Part shown: positions 20,300 through 28,256 of the stretch, piece after piece
How the letters are laid out: every line of letters starts with the position of its first letter
Numbering within the stretch: position 1 is the stretch's first letter
NCBI GenBank assembly: GCA_964631125.1
Contig: CAZVYN010000009.1
Span: forward strand, 1 to 64,000
Source of the DNA: CAZVYN01 sp964631125
GTDB taxonomy: Bacteria; Eisenbacteria; RBG-16-71-46; CAIMUX01
Direction of reading: 5' to 3'
Length of the DNA: 64,000 bases
Notes under the pieces: model-generated
Told to the model about the DNA's origin: nothing
Seen by the model: only the letters and a program-made list of their open reading frames with translations
Databases searched by the model: none
Made by a program: the position numbers and the translations under genes

Positions 20300-21019
20300 C
20301 TAGGGTCGAGGCCCGAAGAATTCGCGCGGCCCGAACGACAGGGCTTCATCGCTGAGGAACGCCTCCCCGTACTTCACGCCGATGCGCAGCCCATGGTAGG
20401 CGCGAAGCGTGTCGAGCATCTCCTGGATCGGATTGTCTCGCCGTTGGATCGACATCTGCGTGCCATACGACGCGATGGCCGCGTGCACCCGATCGATGTA
20501 CGGCGTGACATCGACGACGATCGTCGGAAGTCGGTCCTTCGGGACCATGAAATAGTAGAGCGATTGCACTTCGTGGCGCAGCAGCTCGGGCAGCAGGTTC
20601 TTGAAGCGGGAGAGCTTCACCCCGTCGCGCACGAGCTGTCCGGTCGTGTAGTGGTCGACGTTGGCGCTGCCGTCCATGTGCCCGAACGGATTGGTGTGGT
20701 ACGGGGCGAAGACGACCCGCGGGCGGTAGGTGCGCACGACGCGGACGATCTTCAGGCGACTCTCGGTGTCGTTCGTCACCGCGGTGTCGGGCAGATCGAG
20801 GAGCAGCCCTTGCGAACCCATGACCGCGTTGGCCGCCGCGAACTCGCGCTGGCGCGTCTCGGCGTCGCCGTATGTGCCCTTCTCCCCGCGCGTCACGCTG
20901 ACGTTGAGCACGCGAGCGCCCGACTCCACGAGGCGAATGACCGTGCCCGCCATCGTCATCTCCACGTCGTCGGGATGCGGGCCGATGATCGCGACGTCGA
21001 ACGTTCCTTCCGGGGTCAT
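20300..21019 (-). CDS. PIG-L family deacetylase, BshB1-like
   Basis: A 239-residue zinc N-deacetylase. GPHPDDVEMTMAGT is the first metal motif (His and Asp ligands). VTRGEKGTYGDAETRQREF and LLLDLPDT follow the BshB1 pattern, and KYGEAFLSDEALS near the C-terminus matches the BshB1 end. BshB1 removes acetyl from GlcNAc-malate in bacillithiol synthesis. The usual second motif HPDH is changed: aligning NVDH keeps the final His ligand, with an inserted PFGHMDGSA ahead of it. No bshA or bshC is in the window, so bacillithiol synthesis is a hypothesis. RBS AGAGGAGC precedes ATG 21019. Confidence 0.82.
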   Translation of the reverse strand: MTPEGTFDVAIIGPHPDDVEMTMAGTVIRLVESGARVLNVSVTRGEKGTYGDAETRQREFAAANAVMGSQGLLLDLPDTAVTNDTESRLKIVRVVRTYRPRVVFAPYHTNPFGHMDGSANVDHYTTGQLVRDGVKLSRFKNLLPELLRHEVQSLYYFMVPKDRLPTIVVDVTPYIDRVHAAIASYGTQMSIQRRDNPIQEMLDTLRAYHGLRIGVKYGEAFLSDEALSFGPREFFGPRP

Positions 21020-21098
21020 GCTTGCTCCTCTTGGCTCAGGGATCGCGCTTGCTCAGGGATCGCGCTCGCCGAAACAGGCGGCAGTATACGTCGCGGAC

Positions 21099-23822
21099 TC
21101 AGGCCGACGGGGAGTCGGATCGCCGAACGAACCCGCGCGCGGAAGCGGTCGACTCCAGTCGGTCGATCTGCGCGACGAGCTTGCGCCTCAGATCCACCGG
21201 CAGCGGCTTGAGGACGCGCGGGGGCGGAGCCGCCTCCGCCTTCGCCTCGCCCACCGTCACGGGCGCCGCCGCGCGAGTCTTCCGCCACGGCGCGCCGGTC
21301 TTGGCCCCTTCGCTCGCCGCCGCCGCGGCCTCGTCCACCACCACCCGCGCCGCCACCAACCTCTCGGCGCGCAAGCGACGCGGGCCGGCCAGCGGCACGC
21401 GCGGTTCGTAGTCGGGCAGCCCGAGCATCGCGTGCAGCAGGATGAGCGACGCCTCCTTGTCGGGAATGCGCCCCTTCATCGACGCGTCCGGATCTTGCTG
21501 GAAGTGAGGCGCGAGCGGCGATCCGACACAGGTCGGGCAGCCCTCCTCGCAGCCGCAGCCGGCGATCAACCGCAGCGCGTGCGGGAGGATCTCCTCGAAA
21601 CGGTGATAGGCGCGCTGCGCGTAGCCGAGGCCGCCCGGATACTTGTCGTAGACGTAGAGCGTCGGTCCCTTCGTCTCGCGCATGTCGACGACCGTCCCCA
21701 GATCGTGCGGGTCGCACATCGTGTGCAGTGAGACGACCGAGGTGAGCACGTTGGCGATGCCGACCAGCCCGTCGGCCGGCACGCGTCCGTGGTCGAGCGC
21801 CTTGCGCATCGCCGCCACCGACGGCGTCACCCAGAGCCCGGTCGTATGCAGCGTCGTGTGGGGCAGATCGATCTGGCCGAAGCCGAGCGAATCGCGCCCG
21901 CCGAACTGCACCTTCTTGAACATCGTCACCTTCTCGTGCACCGCGCATTCCCCGAAGAACAGATCAGCGTGCTGCAGCCGACGTTCGAGCTCGGGCGCCT
22001 CCGCGTCGATGTGGCTGTCCGAGACCGCCTGCGTGTAGTAGTCGAGATCGGCGCGGTGGACGTAGGCCACCTTCTCGGTCAGGTCCAGCCGATCGACGAA
22101 GAAGGTCTCCCCTTCCTGCATGTAGACCGCCTGCGGGTGGACCTGCGAAAACGCCGACATCTCGTCGATCGTCCCCATGACGCGGTTCTGCGGACCGCTC
22201 GCGTCCAGGATCGTGTAGATGTTCTCCCCTGCGTTGCGCAGAGAAAAGCTGGCCGCGGGATGATCCCCACGCGCGTAGAACCAGCGTCCCTTGACCTCGC
22301 GCAGAACCTGTCGCTCTTGCAGCAGATCGAGGATGGCGGGCGCGTACTCGCCGAAGGTCTGTTCCTCCGCCCGCGCGACCGGGATCTCCAGCGCGGCGCA
22401 GCGCAGGTGGTTCAAGAGCAGGTGCGGGTTGGTCGGATCGCAGACCGCGTGCTCCGGCGTCCGGCCGAAGAAATAACCCGGATTCGCCATGAGGTATTGA
22501 TCGATCGGCGCGTCGTGCGCCACCAACAAAGCGGCCGACTCCGCCTGCCTCCGTCCCGCCCGCCCCGCCTGCTGCCAGGTCGAGGCGATCGTCCCTGGAT
22601 AGCCGACCAGGATCGCCACGTCGAGCCCGCCGACATCGACACCGAGCTCGAGCGCGTTGGTCGAGATCACCCCGAGCAGTTCGCCCGCGAAGAGCTGCGC
22701 TTCGATCTTGCGGCGCTCCGCCGGCAGATACCCGGCGCGGTAGGAGCGGATCTTCGCGGCCAGCCCGCCGCCGTCGCGCCGCAGATCCTCTTGGCAATAC
22801 CGCAGCAACACTTCGGTCAGGAGCCGCGCCTTGACGAAGGCGATGACCTGATACCCATCGCGCACCAACTCGACGAGCAGCTCCTTCGCCTCCAGGTTGC
22901 TGCTCCGTCGCTCCAATCCCGTCTTTCCCACTCGCGGCGGATTCCAGAAGAAGAAGTGCTTCTCGCCGCGCGGCGCCCCGTCCTCTTCGACGACCGAGAA
23001 CTCCTTCGTCGTCAACCGCGCCGCCAGTTCGCCCGGATTGGCGATCGTGGCCGACGCGCAGATCCAGCGCGGCTCTGCTCGATAGTGGCGACAAATTCGT
23101 TCGAGCCGCCGAAACACGTTCGCGACGTGCGAACCGAAGATCCCGCGGTAGACATGGATCTCGTCGATCACGATGAACTGCAGCCGCGTGAAGAACTCGG
23201 CCCAGCGCGAGTGGTGCGGCAGGATCCCCGAGTGCAGCATGTCCGGGTTGGTCAGGACGAGATTGGCTTCATCTCGCAGTCGACTCCGCGAGGTCGGCGG
23301 CGTATCTCCGTCGTACGTACCTGCGATGAAATCGAGCGCGGCGAAACCACTCGGCCCGTCACCGCTCGACACGATGCGCGACTGCGCGCTCTTCTTGCGC
23401 CGTCCGCGCGCATCGATGGAAGCACCGGGCGGCAACCAACGCTCCAGCCCCTTGAGTTGGTCCTGCGCCAGTGCCTTGGTCGGGAAGAGATAGAGAGCGC
23501 GCGCCTCGGAGTCCTCCGTCAGCCGCTCCAAGACCGGCAGGTTGTAGCACAGGCTCTTGCCCGACGCCGTGCCCGTCACCACGACGAGATTCTCTCCGGC
23601 GCGCACGCGATCGAGCGCGGCCGCCTGATGCAGGTAGAGCCGCTCGATCCCCATGCGCGCGAGTCCCTCCTGCAGCGCGGATGGGAGCGGCGCCTGCGGG
23701 TCGGCGCAGCGGGCGGCGCGAGCGGCCAGCGTCTCGCGGTGGACGATCGGATCGTCGCGCAGCGCGAGTCCCTCGATTCGCCTGCGCAATGCCTGCGGAT
23801 CAGCCGCGCGGTGAGAACTCAT
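21099..23822 (-). CDS. mrfA: MrfA/YprA-type DEAD-box helicase with DUF1998 domain
   Basis: A 907-residue superfamily 2 helicase. Walker A is TGTASGKSLCYNLP (about 83-96), the DExH box is DEIHVYRG near 220, and motif VI is QQAGRAGRRQ. The C-terminal DUF1998/zinc region carries four cysteines as CGCEEGCPTCVGSP near residue 757. In Bacillus subtilis the MrfA helicase works with the MrfB exonuclease to repair mitomycin C lesions. Here a gene with the MrfB nuclease layout lies 78 bp upstream on the same strand, so the assignment rests on domains plus context. The last 100 residues are an Ala/Arg-rich extension. ATG 23822 has no obvious SD. Confidence 0.9.
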   Translation of the reverse strand: MSSHRAADPQALRRRIEGLALRDDPIVHRETLAARAARCADPQAPLPSALQEGLARMGIERLYLHQAAALDRVRAGENLVVVTGTASGKSLCYNLPVLERLTEDSEARALYLFPTKALAQDQLKGLERWLPPGASIDARGRRKKSAQSRIVSSGDGPSGFAALDFIAGTYDGDTPPTSRSRLRDEANLVLTNPDMLHSGILPHHSRWAEFFTRLQFIVIDEIHVYRGIFGSHVANVFRRLERICRHYRAEPRWICASATIANPGELAARLTTKEFSVVEEDGAPRGEKHFFFWNPPRVGKTGLERRSSNLEAKELLVELVRDGYQVIAFVKARLLTEVLLRYCQEDLRRDGGGLAAKIRSYRAGYLPAERRKIEAQLFAGELLGVISTNALELGVDVGGLDVAILVGYPGTIASTWQQAGRAGRRQAESAALLVAHDAPIDQYLMANPGYFFGRTPEHAVCDPTNPHLLLNHLRCAALEIPVARAEEQTFGEYAPAILDLLQERQVLREVKGRWFYARGDHPAASFSLRNAGENIYTILDASGPQNRVMGTIDEMSAFSQVHPQAVYMQEGETFFVDRLDLTEKVAYVHRADLDYYTQAVSDSHIDAEAPELERRLQHADLFFGECAVHEKVTMFKKVQFGGRDSLGFGQIDLPHTTLHTTGLWVTPSVAAMRKALDHGRVPADGLVGIANVLTSVVSLHTMCDPHDLGTVVDMRETKGPTLYVYDKYPGGLGYAQRAYHRFEEILPHALRLIAGCGCEEGCPTCVGSPLAPHFQQDPDASMKGRIPDKEASLILLHAMLGLPDYEPRVPLAGPRRLRAERLVAARVVVDEAAAAASEGAKTGAPWRKTRAAAPVTVGEAKAEAAPPPRVLKPLPVDLRRKLVAQIDRLESTASARGFVRRSDSPSA

Positions 23823-23900
23823 GGCGCGGCATCATACCGATCACTTGTACGGTTGACCAGGCCCGGGGCCGACCGGCTAGGAGACCGGCTGCGGGACCCG

Positions 23901-24563
23901 CTAGGAGACCGGAGCGTCCGGTTCTTCGATGTGAGCCCAGAGCCGAGCGAGCGTCACGAGATCGTCCCGGTTGTGCGCGAGGATCCGCGCCATCGTCGAC
24001 GGCTCGCCGGTGCGGACGAAGGCGTGGTAGGCGGGCGGGATCTCTGCCCCGTCGATGTCGTCGAACCGGTGCTGGCCGAAGACCCTTCCTTCGAGCGTCT
24101 TCAGCCGACAATTGGGGAGCACGCCGCGGTACAGCTTCCGCGCCGGAAAGAGCAGGTCCAGATGCTCGCTCGGCTCCGGTAGCCGCACCCCATAGTAAGC
24201 AGCGCGTTGCCGCAAGGACGGCAGGTCGAAGCTCTTCCCGTTGAAGCTCACCCAGCACGGCCGCGTTCGCGCTTCACGGGCGAATGCGCCGAGGACGTTC
24301 TCCTCTTCAGTGTAGTCGCGCGCGAGGAGCTGCACGACTTCATAGCCTCGTCCGTCCTCCGCCCGCTGCAACATGCCGATGAGGAAGAGCGGCCGCCCGA
24401 CGAAGCCGAGCGTCTCCAGGTCGAAGAGCAGTCCGTCCGCGCGGAGTCGGTCGACCGGCGGCGGATCGTCGGGACGCGCGGGATGGATGACGCGCAGGTA
24501 CCCTTCGTCGGGACGTGCGACGATCGCCTTCGGGAAGTGGTCTCGGATCCAGGAGAAGTTCAT
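23901..24563 (-). CDS. mrfB: MrfB/YprB-type RNase H-like exonuclease
   Basis: A 220-residue RNase H-fold nuclease. Motifs expected for a DnaQ-like metal site are visible: LLFDLETLGF (DxE), SFNGKSFDLPSLRQRA, and HNRDDLVTLARL carrying the late Asp. It lacks the C-terminal TPR region of B. subtilis MrfB, so it is a short form. MrfB acts with the MrfA helicase in nucleotide-excision-independent repair; the mrfA homologue follows 78 bp downstream. ATG 24563 is preferred because GAGG sits 8 bp upstream. ATG 24596 would add 11 residues but lies at the likely transcription start. Divergent from acylphosphatase. Confidence 0.82.
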   Translation of the reverse strand: MNFSWIRDHFPKAIVARPDEGYLRVIHPARPDDPPPVDRLRADGLLFDLETLGFVGRPLFLIGMLQRAEDGRGYEVVQLLARDYTEEENVLGAFAREARTRPCWVSFNGKSFDLPSLRQRAAYYGVRLPEPSEHLDLLFPARKLYRGVLPNCRLKTLEGRVFGQHRFDDIDGAEIPPAYHAFVRTGEPSTMARILAHNRDDLVTLARLWAHIEEPDAPVS

Positions 24564-24587
24564 CGGGGACGCCTCGGCTCGGGATGT

Positions 24588-24605
24588 GAGCGCCATGGTA
24601 TAGCA
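24588..24605 (-). promoter_or_regulatory. Candidate extended -10 for mrfB
   Basis: On the minus strand TGCTATACC reads as an extended -10 element (TGnTATAC) just upstream of the mrfB reading frame. No good -35 is visible. If used, transcription would begin at or within a few bases of ATG 24596. Confidence 0.35.
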
Positions 24606-24660
24606 TTCGTCGTCAGGTCCGTCGGCCTCGCGCCGTCCTTCGTGAGATCGGAGAGGCAGC

Positions 24661-24969
24661 TTGAGTGAGCGCGCGAGACTCCAGGCCCGAGTTTGCGGCC
24701 GGGTCCAAGGGGTCGGATACCGCGTGTTCGCGCGGGATGCGGCGCGCGCGGAGCGGCTTGATGGGTGGGTGCGCAACACCCCCGATGGCTCCGTCGAACT
24801 TGCGGCCGAAGGCGCCCGCGAGGCGTTAGAGCGCTTCGTCGAGAAGTTACGGGCCGGGCCCCCTTCTTCACGCGTGACCGCAGTCGAGACGAGTTGGGAT
24901 CGACTCGACGCTTCCGCCGGCGCCGCGCCGGGCCGGGTCCAGGGACGCGGCTTCATCATCACTGGCTAG
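24661..24969 (+). CDS. acyP: Acylphosphatase
   Basis: A 102-residue enzyme hydrolysing acyl phosphates such as carbamoyl or 1,3-bisphosphoglyceryl phosphate. The phosphate-binding loop CGRVQGVGYRVFARDAA (Arg about 22) and the catalytic Asn in WVRNTPDGSVEL are intact. The start is TTG 24661 behind GGAGAGG, since no ATG precedes the first strand. Size is typical. It is divergent from the mrfB-mrfA pair and about 80 bp upstream of the SpoU methyltransferase. Confidence 0.93.
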   Translation: MSERARLQARVCGRVQGVGYRVFARDAARAERLDGWVRNTPDGSVELAAEGAREALERFVEKLRAGPPSSRVTAVETSWDRLDASAGAAPGRVQGRGFIITG

Positions 24970-25049
24970 TGTCATCCCCGGCCTGCTCGCCGCACGGTCC
25001 TCCTTCGCTCTCACCCGGCCCGGCTCGCTCTGGTAGTCTCCCCAGGCGC

Positions 25050-25886
25050 ATGAACGACGCACTCCAACCCGAACTGTTGCCGACGATCACATCGGTCCAG
25101 AACCGCCAGGTGTCGAAGGTGCGCCGCTGGCTGGCGCGCCCCCGGGATGCGCGGCGCGACGGCGTTCTCGTCGCCGACGGCGTCCATCTGGTTCACGAAG
25201 CGTTCCTCGCCGGCCTCCCCTGCCACGCGCTCTTCGTCCAAGAGGGAAGTCGATCCCCCGAGGTCATCGCGCTGCGCCGAGACGCCGAGGCGCGAAGGAT
25301 CCAACCCTACACGGCTTCGCCCCATGTCTTTCGCGCTCTCTCGCCGGCGGAGGCGCCCCAAGGGATCGTGGGAGTGTTCGAGCGCCCGAAGTGGGACCGC
25401 GCCGTTGTCTGGCAAGCGCTCGAGCGTGGCGGCGGCGGCCACGTCGCCATCACGCATGGGCTCCAGGATCCGGTCAACCTCGGCTCGATCCTCCGCAGCG
25501 CCAAGGCCGCGGGCATCCGCGCGTTGATCACGAGCGGCGAGACGACCGATCCCTTCCACCACCGCGCGGTGCGCGCCGCGATGGGAGCGTCGTTCTCCTT
25601 CCCCATCCTGATCGAGGAGCCGTTCGGTCCGCTCCTCGGCACGCTGAGCAATCTCGGTCTGCACAGCGTCGGGCTCGGCCCGCGCGCGCCGCTCGAACTG
25701 AGCGAGCTACCGACGAACCAACGCTACGCGTTCGTCTTCGGCGGCGAAGGACCCGGCATTCCCGCGACGCTCCTGGAGCGGTGCGAACTCCACGCCAAGA
25801 TCCCGATGGCGGAGGGAATCGAGTCGCTCGGCGTGGCGGCGGCGGCTGCCGTCGTCTTCTTCCACTTCGCGCTTCGCGCGCGCTAG
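25050..25886 (+). CDS. TrmH/SpoU family RNA methyltransferase
   Basis: A 278-residue SPOUT 2'-O-ribose methyltransferase acting on tRNA or rRNA with S-adenosylmethionine. An N-terminal substrate-binding domain (TSVQNRQVSKVRRW ... LVADGVHLVHEAF) precedes the knot domain: motif 1 GLQDPVNLGSILRSAKAAGI, motif 2 FVFGGEGPGIP and motif 3 IPMAEGIESLGVAAAAAVV. Motif 3 usually reads SLNVSVA; here the Asn is Gly and Ser is Ala. The target nucleotide cannot be predicted. Two hairpins follow the gene. Confidence 0.9.
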   Translation: MNDALQPELLPTITSVQNRQVSKVRRWLARPRDARRDGVLVADGVHLVHEAFLAGLPCHALFVQEGSRSPEVIALRRDAEARRIQPYTASPHVFRALSPAEAPQGIVGVFERPKWDRAVVWQALERGGGGHVAITHGLQDPVNLGSILRSAKAAGIRALITSGETTDPFHHRAVRAAMGASFSFPILIEEPFGPLLGTLSNLGLHSVGLGPRAPLELSELPTNQRYAFVFGGEGPGIPATLLERCELHAKIPMAEGIESLGVAAAAAVVFFHFALRAR

Positions 25887-25910
25887 CCGCGAACGAAACG
25901 GACTAGCAGA

Positions 25911-25948
25911 AAAGAGCCCCAGACTTCTCGGGGAGAAGTCCGGGTCTC
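25911..25948 (+). terminator. Stem-loop after the SpoU gene
   Basis: GACTTCTC-GGG-GAGAAGTC forms an 8-bp perfect stem, extended by GAG(C)CC pairing with GGGTCTC on the outside. It lies 36 bp after the stop. Confidence 0.65.
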
Positions 25949-26004
25949 AGGTGGAGAGGCCCTGTCAGGGCTCCAAGGTCATCTCGAAGGGCGTTGACGG
26001 ATGC

Positions 26005-26033
26005 GACGGGGCCGTGCTTTGCACGGCCCCGTC
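26005..26033. terminator. 13-bp perfect stem, bidirectional terminator
   Basis: GACGGGGCCGTGC-TTT-GCACGGCCCCGTC sits 4 bp beyond the stop of the minus-strand lamin-tail gene and also downstream of the plus-strand SpoU gene, separating two convergent units. Confidence 0.8.
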
Positions 26034-26037
26034 CGCT

Positions 26038-27897
26038 CTACTTATACCGATTCTTGATCGAACCCCAGCTCGACTCGTCGGTCGGGACCGGCGGCGGGCA
26101 CGGGTTCGGTTCGCAGATCGTTCCGGAGCCGAGGAACTCGCCGACGCAGTCCTCCAAGGACGTGATCACGCACGTGCCGTCGTCGAAGCAGCAGGCCCCC
26201 GGCGGCGGCGGACACGGATTCGGGTTACACGCGGTGAAGTCGCCCTGGAAGATCCCGCCGTTCGCATCGCAGTCCTGCTCGGAGTACGGGACGCACGAGC
26301 CGTCCTGGAAGCAGCAGGCGCCGAGCGGGAGCGGACACGGATTCGGTTCGCAGGTCGTGCCGTTGCCGAGGTAGTTGCCGCCGGCGAGCGCGCATTCCTC
26401 GGCCGAAACGACGACGCACGGGACGCCGCGCGGGACGAGGCAGCAGGCGCCGACCGGCTGCGGGCACGGATTCGGGGCGCAAGTCGTCTCGTTGCCCTGG
26501 TACTCGCCGTTGTTCTGGCCGCACTCGAGTTCAGTGACGACCTCGCAGGTCCCGCCGGCGAAGCAGCAGGCGCCCGGAGGCGGCGCGCACGCCTCGAAGT
26601 CGAGGTCAGAGAGGCCCCGCGGGATCACCTGGTAGCCGTCCGAGAACGGCGACGACGCGTCGAACTGCGTCGCCATACCGACGACCGAGAACGGACCGGT
26701 CGGGCCAGGGGTGCCGTCGATGTTCGTATCCCGATCGATGCGCAGGGTGACCGGACCCGAGCCGTCATCGACGATGACGTTCGCGTTGACGTTGTCCGCG
26801 GGCCACGGATCGCCGCCGACGACCAACACGCACTCGAGCTTGATCAGACAGCTCTCGTAGTTCTCGCCGTTGACCGACAGCTCGAACGTGGAGATGACGG
26901 TCGGCGCCGCCACCGGATTCCCGTTGGAGAGGATCGTCACGGTGAGTCCCGGCGAAGTGATCTCGGTGCGCCCGTTGAAGTGGGCGACGGTTCCGCTCAC
27001 GCGGACCTCGTCACCGATCTGAACGGACGGAACGACCGCGCCACCGAAGACGGAAATGCAGCAGTCGCCGTCCGTCAGCGTGAACTCTTGGATCGTCGGG
27101 CTATAGGTGCCCGACGCGACGGTCGCGATTCCGGTGGTCTCGATCAACTGGCCGAGATAGATGGGCGCTCCGTTGGCGTCGTCCTGGCGAGCCTCACAGA
27201 TCGTGAGCGGCCGGGCCGGACACGGCGACGGAGAGCAACTCGTGCCATCGCCGAAGTAGTTCCCGCCCTGCACACCGCAGTCGGCCCCCGTCGTCACGAC
27301 GCAGGTGAAATTCGGCAGGCAGCACGCGCCCTGTCCCTGCGGGCAACTCGCGTCGTTCGCGGTCCCCGGCGTGGGCGTCGGGTCGACCTTGAAGTCCGCG
27401 AAGTTGTTGTTCGAGTCAAAACCGTCGGGGCAGCGGGCGAGCGAGTTCGGGGGGATCTGGTCGGGCGTGGACTGCCCCTCGCCGCCGAAGATGTCGTTCG
27501 CGCCGTGGTTCTCGTAACCCACCGCGTCGATCGTCGATCCCTGGAACTGCAGGAGGATCGAGTCAGGCCCGTTCTGCATGTCCGCCAAGCTGGATGGCGT
27601 GGGGATGAAATCGAAGTTCGGGACGGCGTTCGACTGCGCGATGACGAAGTAGCCATCTCCCGGAATCACTTGTCCGTCGAGGAGGATCGAGTTGTAGAGG
27701 ACTCCGCCGTTTCCGTTGAGGCCGACGAGTCGGTAGCCGTCGAGCGCGAGGCCGGCCGGACCCTTCAATTCGTACCAGCAGGCCGTGTCGGTCCCGGGTG
27801 CGTCGTAGAAGATCTCGTTGATGACAACTTGGGCCGAGACGCTGGACGCCCCGGCCAGGCTACATGCGAGCGCGGCCATCCATAGCAATTGCTTCAT
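26038..27897 (-). CDS. Secreted lamin-tail protein with five GACC cysteine repeats and a WGxIK tail
   Basis: A 619-residue exported protein. The signal peptide is MKQLLWMAALACSLAGAS with cleavage near VSAQ. A lamin-tail domain follows (VVINEIFYDAPGTDTACWYE ... AVGYENHGANDIFG, about 24-165). One cysteine repeat comes next (GACCLPNFTC...), then an OB-fold-like beta domain (LTICEARQDD ... ITSPGLTVTI), then four repeats of about 40 residues with the pattern GACCF-DGTC...C...GG-Y-GNGTTC-PNPCP. Each repeat has about six cysteines, probably disulphide-bonded. The end DESSWGSIKNRYK resembles the end of the protein at 13855. Start ATG 27897 has AGGAG upstream. Function is unknown; the layout suggests a surface or matrix protein. 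Confidence 0.82.
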   Translation of the reverse strand: MKQLLWMAALACSLAGASSVSAQVVINEIFYDAPGTDTACWYELKGPAGLALDGYRLVGLNGNGGVLYNSILLDGQVIPGDGYFVIAQSNAVPNFDFIPTPSSLADMQNGPDSILLQFQGSTIDAVGYENHGANDIFGGEGQSTPDQIPPNSLARCPDGFDSNNNFADFKVDPTPTPGTANDASCPQGQGACCLPNFTCVVTTGADCGVQGGNYFGDGTSCSPSPCPARPLTICEARQDDANGAPIYLGQLIETTGIATVASGTYSPTIQEFTLTDGDCCISVFGGAVVPSVQIGDEVRVSGTVAHFNGRTEITSPGLTVTILSNGNPVAAPTVISTFELSVNGENYESCLIKLECVLVVGGDPWPADNVNANVIVDDGSGPVTLRIDRDTNIDGTPGPTGPFSVVGMATQFDASSPFSDGYQVIPRGLSDLDFEACAPPPGACCFAGGTCEVVTELECGQNNGEYQGNETTCAPNPCPQPVGACCLVPRGVPCVVVSAEECALAGGNYLGNGTTCEPNPCPLPLGACCFQDGSCVPYSEQDCDANGGIFQGDFTACNPNPCPPPPGACCFDDGTCVITSLEDCVGEFLGSGTICEPNPCPPPVPTDESSWGSIKNRYK

Positions 27898-28256
27898 CGA
27901 AGACTCTCCTGGAAGTGGGAAGGATTTCGGCGCGGCCCGGCGCTCCGGTCGAATCCTGACCGGACGGATCGCATTCGCGCCTGATGAGCGCACCGGGGAA
28001 GTCTAGTGGCGGCTCGGAACACGGGTCAACGCGCGCGCGGCGCTTCGCGGAGAATTCACGGCGCACTCACTCAGGATTGGCCCGCCTGCGGGGCCGGTCT
28101 TCGGCCCGGGCGACTCTGGCGCCCCCCCCTCCCGAAACGAACGAACCCAACAGTCGGTCTGTCCTTGAGTTGTCGGCCCGATCGCCCGATCCGGGATACG
28201 GAAGGTCCGCGGGGGGCCGGGCGCCGCGGTCAGAACGCATCGCACGGAGGCAGACG
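27898..28256. other. Divergent intergenic region of 359 bp
   Basis: This region lies between the divergent lamin-tail gene and the sensor kinase. It holds the AGGAG of the former (minus strand) and GGAGG at 28246-28250 for the latter. Loosely promoter-like hexamers (TTGAGT or TTGTCG near 28165-28175) have no convincing -10 partner. No RNA gene or repeat was seen. Confidence 0.5.

Noticed and set aside
21789..24182. Long plus-strand open frame across mrfA and mrfB
   Set aside because: Shadow of two genuine minus-strand genes; the translation has no family features and crosses the intergenic gap.
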